From Pelomonas sp051857475 (GTDB lineage: Bacteria; Pseudomonadota; Gammaproteobacteria; Burkholderiales; Burkholderiaceae_C), in contig NZ_JBPZGZ010000003.1 in assembly GCF_051857475.1 (NCBI RefSeq), forward strand, positions 744,001 through 808,000: a stretch of 64,000 nt of DNA, in the 5' to 3' direction. The notes under the pieces were generated by a model. It was given only the letters and a program-made list of their open reading frames with translations, ran no database searches and was not told the origin of the DNA. Positions within the stretch are counted from its first letter, which is position 1, and every line of letters begins with the position of its first letter. Both the position numbers and the translations under genes were made by a program. This document shows positions 50,814-58,456 of the stretch, piece by piece.

Positions 50814-52795
50814 CGCTGGGTGTGCTGTTCCAGCCAGGCGAAGAACTCGCCGTACCAGAGCCGGCTGTTGCGCGGCTTCAGCACCCAGTGGTTCTCGTCC
50901 GGGAACCACACCAGGCGCGAGGGCACGCCGAGGGACTTCAGCGTGTTGTAGTAGGCCAGGCCCTGGGCATCGGGCACGCGGTAGTCCATGGCGCCGTGAA
51001 TGACCAGGGTGGGCGTCTTGAAGTGTTGGGCAAAGGCATGCGGGCTTTGCGAGGCCACGCGGGCCGGGTCGTCCCAGTAGGCGGCGCCCAGCTCCTTGCG
51101 GTGCCAGCCATAGGCGTCGTCGGCATACATGGCCTGCCAGTCGTAGCAGCCGGCGTGGCAGACATAGGCCTGGTAGCGGCCGGCCTTCACATGGCCGTTC
51201 ATCCACGCCACCATGTAGCCGCCATAGCTGCCGCCGGTGGCGACGATGCGCTTCCTGTCCACCCAGGGCTTTTTCAGCAGCCAGTCGGTGCCGGCCTCAA
51301 CGTCCTGCAGCTCGTACTCGCCCCAGTGGCCGGTGATGCTGTCCAGGAACTCGAAGCCGTAGCTTGACGAGCCGTGGTAGTTCACGCAGGCGACGACATA
51401 GCCTTGCGCGGCGAAAGCCTGGTGGTTCCAGCGCCAATGCCAGCTGTCGCCGAAGGCCGTGTGCGGACCGCCGTGGATGACATGCATGACGGGCCACTTC
51501 TTCTTCGCGTCGAAGCCCGGCGGGTAGATCAGCCACATCGGCACGTCGTCGCCGCGTGCGCCTTTGACGGTCACTTCTTCATGCCGACCAAAGCGGTGCT
51601 CGGCCAGGCGCGCGTCGTTCAGCGCCTCGATGCGGCGCACGCCGTCGTCGCCCAGCACCGACAGCCGCGGCGGGAACTGCACGCTGTCGTGGTTGATGAC
51701 GACGAAGTCCGCCGCGAGCGAGAAGCTGCCGACATGGCCGCCCTGGAAGATGGGTTCGGCCAGGCGCTCGCCCAGGGCGAACTGCCACAGGTGGCGGCAG
51801 CCGCGCTCCTCGGCGGCGAAGAGGACGCTCTGGTCGTCCTCGGTCCAGCGCAGTGGCGCGCTGACTTCGTGGTCCCAGTCTTCACTGAAGACGGCCCAGC
51901 GTCCCTGCTGATCCAGCACGGCGAGCTGATTCGGGCGGTTGTGGCCCAGGGCCTGGTGGCTGGCGAGGACGGCGAGGTGGGCACCGCCATGGCTGTAGCG
52001 CGGCGCACCGAAATCCCAGCCGCCGTCCTGCAGCAGGGTGGCCGCCTGGCGCGTGCGCACATCGATCTCGGCCAGCGCGAAGCGGGCATCCAGCTTCTTC
52101 TCGGCGCCCGGATCAAAAGCGAAGGCGATGCGCTTGCCGTCGGGCGAGACGTCGAAGGCGTTGGCATCGGGCTCGGCGCGGCTCAGCTCCCAGGCCGTGC
52201 CTTCGAAAAGGTCGCGGGCCTTGCCGGTCTCGATGTCCATGACATGCAGATGCGGCACCCGGCCCATGGGCACGTGGTGGTCCCAGAAGCGGTAGAGGGC
52301 CTCGTCGGTGACGTAGGCGGTCTCCTTGCGGGCCTTGAAGTCGTGCAGGGCCTGGTCTTGCGCGGCGGCCTTCAGCCCGGGCCAGACCCATGACACGAAG
52401 GCGATGCGCCGGCCATCGGGGAACCACTTGAAGGACTCGACGCCGGTGGGAATGTGGCCGACCCGGCGTGCCTCGCCGCCATCCGGCGGGATCACATAGA
52501 GCTGGGTCTCCTCATCGCGCTGGCCACCCTGTTCGCGCCGGGCCGTGAAGGCGATCAGGTCGCCGCGCGGGCTCCACTGCGGGTTGCCGTCCTTCTCGCC
52601 GGCCTCGGTCAGGCGGCGCGGTTCACCGCCCAGCGTCGAGAACAGCCACAGGCTGCTCTGGGCCTTGTTGGTCTCCATGGCGTAGCGCGTGACGCCGGCG
52701 ACGGCCTGGGCGCCATCGGGGCTGAGGCTGGAGTCGCCTATGCGATCCAAGGCCCAGAGAGAGTTGACATCGAAGGCCTTGGTTTTCTTGCTCAT
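50810..52795 (-). CDS. S9-family peptidase (acylaminoacyl-peptidase type)
   Basis: The 661-residue product starts at ATG 52795. An N-terminal seven-bladed beta-propeller (LSPDGAQAVAGVTRY, PQWSPRGDLIAF, VSPDGKRIAFAF) is followed by the alpha/beta-hydrolase domain. Catalytic residues are Ser in GGSYGGYM near 522, Asp in GAMDYRVPD near 602 and His in DENHWV near 634. No signal peptide is seen, so it is cytoplasmic. Length and domain order match S9C. It overlaps both neighbours in the operon by ATGA. Confidence 0.93.
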   Translation of the reverse strand: MSKKTKAFDVNSLWALDRIGDSSLSPDGAQAVAGVTRYAMETNKAQSSLWLFSTLGGEPRRLTEAGEKDGNPQWSPRGDLIAFTARREQGGQRDEETQLYVIPPDGGEARRVGHIPTGVESFKWFPDGRRIAFVSWVWPGLKAAAQDQALHDFKARKETAYVTDEALYRFWDHHVPMGRVPHLHVMDIETGKARDLFEGTAWELSRAEPDANAFDVSPDGKRIAFAFDPGAEKKLDARFALAEIDVRTRQAATLLQDGGWDFGAPRYSHGGAHLAVLASHQALGHNRPNQLAVLDQQGRWAVFSEDWDHEVSAPLRWTEDDQSVLFAAEERGCRHLWQFALGERLAEPIFQGGHVGSFSLAADFVVINHDSVQFPPRLSVLGDDGVRRIEALNDARLAEHRFGRHEEVTVKGARGDDVPMWLIYPPGFDAKKKWPVMHVIHGGPHTAFGDSWHWRWNHQAFAAQGYVVACVNYHGSSSYGFEFLDSITGHWGEYELQDVEAGTDWLLKKPWVDRKRIVATGGSYGGYMVAWMNGHVKAGRYQAYVCHAGCYDWQAMYADDAYGWHRKELGAAYWDDPARVASQSPHAFAQHFKTPTLVIHGAMDYRVPDAQGLAYYNTLKSLGVPSRLVWFPDENHWVLKPRNSRLWYGEFFAWLEQHTQR

Positions 52796-53388
52796 GCTCT
52801 TGGTCGTGCCAGTTGCCAATGGAGGTGGGCCTTGACCTCGGGCCATTCGCCCGCGGTCAGGCTGTACATGACGGTGTCGCGCACCGTCCCGTCGCGGCGC
52901 AGCGCGTGGTGGCGGATCACGCCGTCGCGCTTGGCGCCCAGGCGCTCGATGGCGCGCTGCGAGGCGTGGTTGAAGTTGTCGGTGCGCCAGCCGACGAGCT
53001 TGGCACCCAGGGTCTCGAAGGCATGCGTCAGCAGCAGCAGCTTGGCCGTCGTGTTGACGGCGCTGCGCTGCACGCGCTGGGCATACCAGGTGTAGCCGAT
53101 CTCGACGCGCTCCACCGCCGGCACGATGTCGTGATAGCTGGTCGAGCCCAGCACCTCGCCCGTCGTCGCGTCCAGCACGGCGAAGGGCAGGCGGTGGCCG
53201 TCGGCCTGGCCCTTCAGCGCCACCTCGACATAGGCCGTGGTCTCGTCGGGCGCCGGCACGCTGGTGAAGCGCAGATTCCACAGCTCGCCATCGGCGGCAG
53301 CGGCCTGCAGGCCGGGCACGTGTTCCAGCGTCAGCGGCACCAGGCGGATGGGGCCGGCGGCCAGGGTGGTGGGGGTGACGGGCTTCAT
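52792..53388 (-). CDS. GNAT-family N-acetyltransferase (RimJ/RimL type)
   Basis: The 198-residue product begins IRLVPLTLEHVPGL and has VEIGYTWYAQRVQRSAVNTTAKLLLLTHAFETLGAKLVGWRTDNFNHASQRAIERLGA, the acetyl-CoA binding motif A/B of the Acetyltransf_3 (RimJ/RimL) subgroup. It probably acetylates an amine on a protein or small molecule. The target is unknown. ATGA overlaps on both sides in the operon. Confidence 0.9.
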   Translation of the reverse strand: MKPVTPTTLAAGPIRLVPLTLEHVPGLQAAAADGELWNLRFTSVPAPDETTAYVEVALKGQADGHRLPFAVLDATTGEVLGSTSYHDIVPAVERVEIGYTWYAQRVQRSAVNTTAKLLLLTHAFETLGAKLVGWRTDNFNHASQRAIERLGAKRDGVIRHHALRRDGTVRDTVMYSLTAGEWPEVKAHLHWQLARPRA

Positions 53389-53612
53389 GGCTTGTCCTTG
53401 AGCATCACTCGCCGCGCCAGAAAGCGGCCCGCGCCGCAGCCGGCCACGATGAGCACCAGGCCGACGACTTGCTGGGCGTTCCAGTCGGTGCTGGCAACGA
53501 AATCGATGCCGAACCGCCGGCCCAGCCACCAGCCGGCCAGGGCGCCGCCGACAAAGCCGATGGCATCGGCCAGGCCCTCGCGCATCGCGCGGTTGAAGTC
53601 CGGCTGTTGCAT
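53385..53612 (-). CDS. Small two-span membrane protein
   Basis: A 75-residue protein with glycine-rich hydrophobic segments near residues 15-35 (AIGFVGGALAGWWLG) and 47-65 (VVGLVLIVAGCGAGRF). The C-terminus is basic. It overlaps the MoxR stop by one base and the GNAT start by ATGA, so it is clearly part of the operon. No family recognised; Gly-zipper-like helices suggest an oligomer. Confidence 0.75.
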   Translation of the reverse strand: MQQPDFNRAMREGLADAIGFVGGALAGWWLGRRFGIDFVASTDWNAQQVVGLVLIVAGCGAGRFLARRVMLKDKP

Positions 53613-54466
53613 CAGCGGTTGTTGCGCTGCATGAACACGAGTTTTTCGAACAGCGTCAGGTCCTGCTCGTTCTTCAGCAGGGCGCCCACCAGCGGCGGGA
53701 TGCTGACCTTCTCGTCCTTGGCCTGCAGGGCGTCCACCGGCACATCCTCGGCAACCAGCAGCTTGAGCCAGTCGATCAGCTCCGAGGTGCTGGGCTTCTT
53801 CTTCAGGCCCGGCAGGTTGCGCACGTCGTAGAAGTTCTTCAGCGCCGCGGCCAGCAGGTCTTTCTTGAGCGTCGGGAAGTGCACGTCGACGATCTTCTTC
53901 ATCGTCTCGGCGTCGGGGAACTTGATGTAGTGGAAGAAGCAGCGGCGCAGGAAGGCGTCCGGCAGTTCCTTCTCGTTGTTGGAGGTGATGAAGACGAGAG
54001 GGCGGTGCCTGGCCTTGACCAGCTGGCGCGTTTCATAGACATAGAACTCCATGCGGTCGATCTCGCGCAGCAGGTCGTTCGGGAATTCGATGTCGGCTTT
54101 GTCGATCTCGTCGATGAGGAGCACGACGGGCTGGTCGGCCTCGAAAGCCTGCCACAGCACGCCCTTGACGATGTAGTTCTCGATGTTCTTGACCCGGTCG
54201 CTGCCCTCGATGCCGGCGAGCTGGCTGTCGCGCAGCCGGCTGACGGCGTCGTACTCGTAAAGGCCCTGCTGGGCCTTGGTCGTGCTCTTGATATGCCACT
54301 GCAGCAGAGGCATGCCCAGGGCGCTGGCGACTTCCTCGGCCAGCATGGTCTTGCCGGTGCCGGGCTCGCCCTTGATCAGCAGGGGGCGCTGCAGCGTGGC
54401 GGCCGCATTCACCGCGAGCATCAGGTCGGCGGTGGCGACGTACTGATCGGAACCTTGGAATTTCAT
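53612..54466 (-). CDS. MoxR-family AAA+ ATPase
   Basis: The 284-residue cytoplasmic ATPase starts at ATG 54466. Walker A is KGEPGTGKTMLAEE near residue 35, Walker B LLIDEIDKAD near 117, sensor 1 TSNNEKELPDAFLRRC near 170. It is the MoxR type that partners CoxE/VWA proteins in metal-centre or complex assembly. The VWA partner is probably the 44593-43403 gene. First gene of the five-gene unit; its promoter shares a palindrome with the cytochrome c4 gene. Confidence 0.92.
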   Translation of the reverse strand: MKFQGSDQYVATADLMLAVNAAATLQRPLLIKGEPGTGKTMLAEEVASALGMPLLQWHIKSTTKAQQGLYEYDAVSRLRDSQLAGIEGSDRVKNIENYIVKGVLWQAFEADQPVVLLIDEIDKADIEFPNDLLREIDRMEFYVYETRQLVKARHRPLVFITSNNEKELPDAFLRRCFFHYIKFPDAETMKKIVDVHFPTLKKDLLAAALKNFYDVRNLPGLKKKPSTSELIDWLKLLVAEDVPVDALQAKDEKVSIPPLVGALLKNEQDLTLFEKLVFMQRNNR

Positions 54467-54498
54467 GGGGAAAACCGGGGCTAGAAGGGGGCCGGACC

Positions 54499-54520
54499 AG
54501 TATAGGAGGCCTCCTATAAT
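54499..54520. promoter_or_regulatory. Divergent promoters on an 18-bp palindrome
   Basis: TATAGGAGGCCTCCTATA (54501-54518) is a perfect palindrome. Its right end forms the + strand -10 TATAAT (54515-54520) for cytochrome c4, and its left end forms the minus strand -10 TATACT (54504-54499) for moxR. A protein bound here would block both promoters. No good -35 is seen on either side. Confidence 0.7.
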
Positions 54521-54555
54521 CGCCGCCGCTCAAGAACATCACACCCCTGGGGACC

Positions 54556-55200
54556 ATGAAAAAACTGCTGCAGATCTCGCTCGCCCTGGCCGCTGCCTTT
54601 GGCGCCTTTGCCGCCCAGGCCCAGGATGTGAAGGCCGGTGAGACCAAGGTCGCAATGTGCATTGGCTGCCACGGCATCGTCGGCTACCAGGCCAGCTTCC
54701 CCGAGATTCACAAGGTGCCGATGATCGCGGGCCAGAACGCGAAGTACATCGTGTCGGCCCTGCAGGCCTATGCCAAGGGTGACCGCAAGCACCCGACCAT
54801 GCGCGGCATCGCCGGCTCGCTGAGCGAGCAGGACATGAACGACGTGGCTGCCTTCTATGAACAGCAGGCCAAGCTGCCGGCGGTGGCCGACAGCATCCCG
54901 GCCGCGCCCGCCAATGTGACGGAGCTGCTGACCAAGGGCGCCTGCGTGTCCTGCCACGGCGCCAACTTCAGCAAGCCTATCGACCCGAGCTATCCCAAGC
55001 TGGCCGGCCAGCATGCCGACTACCTGACGGTGGCCCTGAAGGCCTACAAGACCGAGAAGAACCCCGGCGTTGGCCGCAGCAACGGCGTCATGGCCGGCCA
55101 GGTCAAGCAGTTCAGTAATGCCGAGCTGAAGGCCATTGCCAGCTACATCAGCACGCTGCCGACCGAGCTGGCCACCGTGCCGCAGAGCAAGTTCCGCTGA
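54556..55200 (+). CDS. Cytochrome c4-type dihaem protein
   Basis: A 214-residue periplasmic protein with a Sec signal (MKKLLQISLALAAAFGAFAAQA) and two haem sites, CIGCH near residue 35 and CVSCH near 130. Each is followed by a distal Met region (HPTMRGIAGSLSEQD, GVMAGQVKQFS). This is the cytochrome c4 layout: two cytochrome c domains that pass electrons to cbb3 or other oxidases. From ATG 54556 with a TATAAT promoter; a terminator follows. Confidence 0.94.
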   Translation: MKKLLQISLALAAAFGAFAAQAQDVKAGETKVAMCIGCHGIVGYQASFPEIHKVPMIAGQNAKYIVSALQAYAKGDRKHPTMRGIAGSLSEQDMNDVAAFYEQQAKLPAVADSIPAAPANVTELLTKGACVSCHGANFSKPIDPSYPKLAGQHADYLTVALKAYKTEKNPGVGRSNGVMAGQVKQFSNAELKAIASYISTLPTELATVPQSKFR

Positions 55201-55222
55201 TCAGCGCTGGCCTCGGCCCCGG

Positions 55223-55248
55223 AAGCCGCCCCTGGAGGGCGGCTTTTT
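55223..55248 (+). terminator. Intrinsic terminator of the cytochrome c4 gene
   Basis: AAGCCGCCC (55223-55231) and GGGCGGCTT (55237-55245) with a 5-base loop, then TTTG. It begins 23 bases after the stop. Confidence 0.88.
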
Positions 55249-55334
55249 GTTGCCCCGGGCGAAAAGCGTGCAGGGCTGCACAGTGGCAATCCCTGACCCG
55301 CGGGGATACTCAGCGTTACATAGACGACGGTGTC

Positions 55335-56564
55335 ATGCTGAAGAAGATCCCCACCACCGAGGTGAGGCTGGGCATGTTCCTCCAGGCGATGGAGGGTGCT
55401 TGGCTCTCCCATCCCTTCTGGAAAACCAAGTTTGTCCTGACCGATCCCGCCGACCTGGCTGCGTTGAAGGTCAGCGGCGTGCCGGCGGTATGGATAGACA
55501 ACGACAAGGGTAGTGACGTCGAGACAGCGCCCGCGCCCGCGTCTTCGCCGGTCGTGGTGACCGTGGTGCCTGAGCGCCCGCCGGCACCGCCGCCTCCCGA
55601 GGCCCGCGTGCCCGAGCCCCGCGTCAGCATGGAGGCCGAGCTGGACCGCGCGGCCCAGGTGCTGCACAAGGCCCGCGTCGCCGTCACGGCCCTGTTCGGC
55701 GAAGCCCGCCTGGGCAAGGCCATCGACACCGAGAACTGCCTGCCCATCGTCGACGAGGTCACGTCCTCGCTGGCGCGCAACCCGTCTGCCTTCCTGAGCC
55801 TGGCCCGGCTGAAGGACAAGGACAACTACACCTATATGCACTCGGTCGCCGTCTGCGGCCTGATGGTGTCGCTGGGGCGACAGCTGGGCATGGACGAAGC
55901 CCAGCAGCGCGAGGCCGGTCTGGCCGGCCTGCTGCACGACGTCGGCAAGATGCAGATGCCGCTGGAGGTGCTGAACAAGCCCGGCGCGCTGACCGATGCC
56001 GAATTCACCGTCATGCGCGGCCACCCCGAGCGCGGCTGGGACCTGCTGAAGGATGGCGCCAAGGTGCCGGCCTCGGCCCTGGACGTCTGCCTGCATCACC
56101 ACGAGAAGATGGACGGCACCGGCTACCCGCACAAGCTGGCCGGTGAGCAGATCAGCGTGCTGGCGCGCATGGGCGCCGTTTGCGATGTCTACGACGCCAT
56201 CACCTCCACGCGGCCCTACAAGGAAGCCTGGGACCCGGCCGGCTCGCTGCAGCGCATGGCGCAGTGGAAGGGCCAGTTCGATCCCGTCATCTTCCAGGCC
56301 TTCGTGAAGAGCGTGGGCATCTACCCGACCGGCACCCTGGTGAAGCTGCAGTCGGGCAAGTTGGCCGTCGTCGTCGAGCAGAACGCCACCTCGCTGGTCA
56401 CGCCGCGCGTCAAGGTCTTCTATTCGACCAAGTCGAGCATGCCCATCCCGGTGCAGCTCATCGACCTGTCCACGTCCACCGACCGCATTGCCGGCCGTGA
56501 GCCACCCGAGAACTGGAACTTCGGCCATCTCGACGAGCTCTGGAATCCCAACGCAAAACGCTGA
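55335..56564 (+). CDS. HD-GYP-domain c-di-GMP phosphodiesterase
   Basis: The 409-residue protein has an N-terminal DUF3391 domain (MLKKIPTTEVRLGMFLQAMEG), a Pro-rich linker (residues about 65-95) and the HD-GYP domain with YTYMHSVAVCGL, LAGLLHDVGKMQMP near 200, MRGHPERGWDLL and HHHEKMDGTGYPHKL near 252. The key H, D, K and GYP residues are intact (GTGYP), so it is likely active and linearises c-di-GMP. The C-terminus after residue 320 is a short beta domain. Single-gene unit; it complements the EAL protein at 47.9 kb. Confidence 0.93.
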   Translation: MLKKIPTTEVRLGMFLQAMEGAWLSHPFWKTKFVLTDPADLAALKVSGVPAVWIDNDKGSDVETAPAPASSPVVVTVVPERPPAPPPPEARVPEPRVSMEAELDRAAQVLHKARVAVTALFGEARLGKAIDTENCLPIVDEVTSSLARNPSAFLSLARLKDKDNYTYMHSVAVCGLMVSLGRQLGMDEAQQREAGLAGLLHDVGKMQMPLEVLNKPGALTDAEFTVMRGHPERGWDLLKDGAKVPASALDVCLHHHEKMDGTGYPHKLAGEQISVLARMGAVCDVYDAITSTRPYKEAWDPAGSLQRMAQWKGQFDPVIFQAFVKSVGIYPTGTLVKLQSGKLAVVVEQNATSLVTPRVKVFYSTKSSMPIPVQLIDLSTSTDRIAGREPPENWNFGHLDELWNPNAKR

Positions 56565-56644
56565 TCCATAGCCGCGAAACGCGGATGCAGGGGCTTTGCC
56601 CATCCTCCTAAACTGCCGCGGTACCTGCAGTTGGGAGATCAGTG

Positions 56645-58213
56645 ATGAAACGATGGATTGGCGTGGCTTTGCTGGCACTCGCCTGCGGCGCCCAGGCCCA
56701 GACCCTGCGCTGGGCCAGCCAGGGCGACCCGCAGACCATGGACCCGGACTCCCAGAACGAGAGCCTGACCAACATGGTCAACGGCCAGATCTACGAGCGC
56801 CTGACCAACCGCGACGCCAAGCTGGCCCTGGTGCCGGGTCTTGCCACGGAATGGAAGCAGACCGGGCCGCTGGCCTGGCGCTTCAAGCTGCGCCCGGGCG
56901 TCAAATTCCACGACGGCACGCCGCTGACTGCTGATGACGTGGTCTTCTCGGTGCAGCGCGCCAAGGAGCCGACATCGCAGATCGCCGTCTGGGCCAATGC
57001 CGTCGGCACGGCCAGGAAGGTCGACGAGCTGACGGTGGACTTCCAGCTGACCACCTTCAACCCGATCTTTCTGCAGCACATCGACCAGCTGTGGATCATG
57101 AGCCGCAAATGGTGCGAGACCCACAAGGTCACCAAGCCACTGGACTTCAAGAACAAAGAAGAGAGCTTCACGGCGCTGAACGCCAACGGCACCGGCCCCT
57201 TCATGCTTGCCAGCCGCCAGCCGGGCATCAAGACCGTGCTCAAGCGCAACCCGAACTGGTGGAACAAGTTCCAGGGCAATCTGCAGGAGGTGGTCTATAC
57301 GCCCATCGCGACCGACGCGACCCGCCTGGCCGCCCTGGTCTCGGGCGAGGTGGACTTCGTGCTCGATCCCGCCCCGCGCGACATCGCCCGCCTGCGCAGC
57401 ACGGCCGGCGTCAAGGTCATCGAAGGCCCGGAGAACCGCCTCGTCTTCATCGGCATGGACCAGTCGCGCGACAAGCTGCTTTACGGCAATGTGCCAGGCG
57501 ACAAGAACCCCTTCAAGGACCTGCGCGTGCGCAAGGCCCTGTACCAGGCCATCGACATCGAGGCCATCCGCACCAAGCTGATGGCCGGCCTGTCCGTGCC
57601 CACTGGCGCGCTGACGCCCTCGGGCCAGGCCTCCTTCGACGACCCGGCCCTGCAGACCCGCCTGCCGCATGACCTGGCCGCTGCGAAGAAGCTGATGGCC
57701 GAGGCCGGCTTTGCCGAGGGCTTCGAGGTCACGCTGGACTGCCCCAACAACCGCTACATCAACGACGAGGAGATCTGCACCGCACTCGCCTCGATGTGGG
57801 CCCAGCTGAAGATCAAGGTCAAGGTCAACGCCATGCCGCGGGTGCTGTATTTCCCCAAGCTGGAGAAGTACGACACCAGCCTCTATATGTACGGCTGGGG
57901 CGGCTCGGTGACGGATGCCGAGAGCATCCTGACGCCGCTCTACCGCAACCGCGGCGACAAGGGCGTGGGCAACTACAACTTCGGCGGCTTCCACAACGAC
58001 AAGGCGGATGCGCTGGCGGCCCAGTCCAGCGTCGAAGCCGACGGCAAGAAGCGTGAGCAGCAGATCCGCGGCGCGCTGACCGAGCTGCGCGAGCAGGTCA
58101 ACATCATTCCCCTGCACCGCCAGGTGGTGCCCTGGGGCGCCCGTGCCAATGTCACGGCCGTGCACCGGCCCGACAACTGGCTGGAGCTGGCCTGGGTTCA
58201 GATCAGCCGCTGA
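56645..58213 (+). CDS. Peptide-type ABC substrate-binding protein (SBP_bac_5)
   Basis: The 522-residue periplasmic protein starts at ATG 56645; GTG 56642 is one codon earlier. The signal ends at AQAQ near residue 20. The DppA/OppA-like body shows LRWASQGDPQTMDPDSQNESLTN, FKLRPGVKFHDGTPLTADDVVFS and DLRVRKALYQAIDIEAI. The ligand class is peptide, nickel or glycoside-like and cannot be assigned. No permease or ATPase gene is near, so it is an orphan receptor. Single-gene unit. Confidence 0.9.
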   Translation: MKRWIGVALLALACGAQAQTLRWASQGDPQTMDPDSQNESLTNMVNGQIYERLTNRDAKLALVPGLATEWKQTGPLAWRFKLRPGVKFHDGTPLTADDVVFSVQRAKEPTSQIAVWANAVGTARKVDELTVDFQLTTFNPIFLQHIDQLWIMSRKWCETHKVTKPLDFKNKEESFTALNANGTGPFMLASRQPGIKTVLKRNPNWWNKFQGNLQEVVYTPIATDATRLAALVSGEVDFVLDPAPRDIARLRSTAGVKVIEGPENRLVFIGMDQSRDKLLYGNVPGDKNPFKDLRVRKALYQAIDIEAIRTKLMAGLSVPTGALTPSGQASFDDPALQTRLPHDLAAAKKLMAEAGFAEGFEVTLDCPNNRYINDEEICTALASMWAQLKIKVKVNAMPRVLYFPKLEKYDTSLYMYGWGGSVTDAESILTPLYRNRGDKGVGNYNFGGFHNDKADALAAQSSVEADGKKREQQIRGALTELREQVNIIPLHRQVVPWGARANVTAVHRPDNWLELAWVQISR

Positions 58214-58274
58214 ACTTGGCCCACCCCTACCGGCTGACGCCGTGCCAAGGCCAGAGGCCTTGTCCTTCGGCAGG

Positions 58275-58301
58275 CACAAAGAGTCCTCAGGACTCTTTGT
58301 G
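58275..58301. repeat. Long perfect hairpin in the 58.2-58.45 kb gap
   Basis: CACAAAGAGTCCT (58275-58287) and AGGACTCTTTGTG (58289-58301) are 13-bp perfect arms one base apart (12 bp around TCA in a realistic RNA loop). It lies 62 bases after the SBP_bac_5 stop. It may act as a T-poor terminator or be an intergenic repeat. The rest of the gap has no gene. Confidence 0.7.
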
Positions 58302-58456
58302 TCCGGCCTCAGCCCACTCAGGGGGGCGCTCCGCGCAGCCCGGCAAAGCCGGCTCTGCGGGAGCCGCTGGGTAAAGCCCTAAGTTCGCCCCGTTATCTGG
58401 CGAATGCGAGAGGGGCGTTTCGGCACACTGGCTCCAGCCAGATTTCCGCCCGCGCC

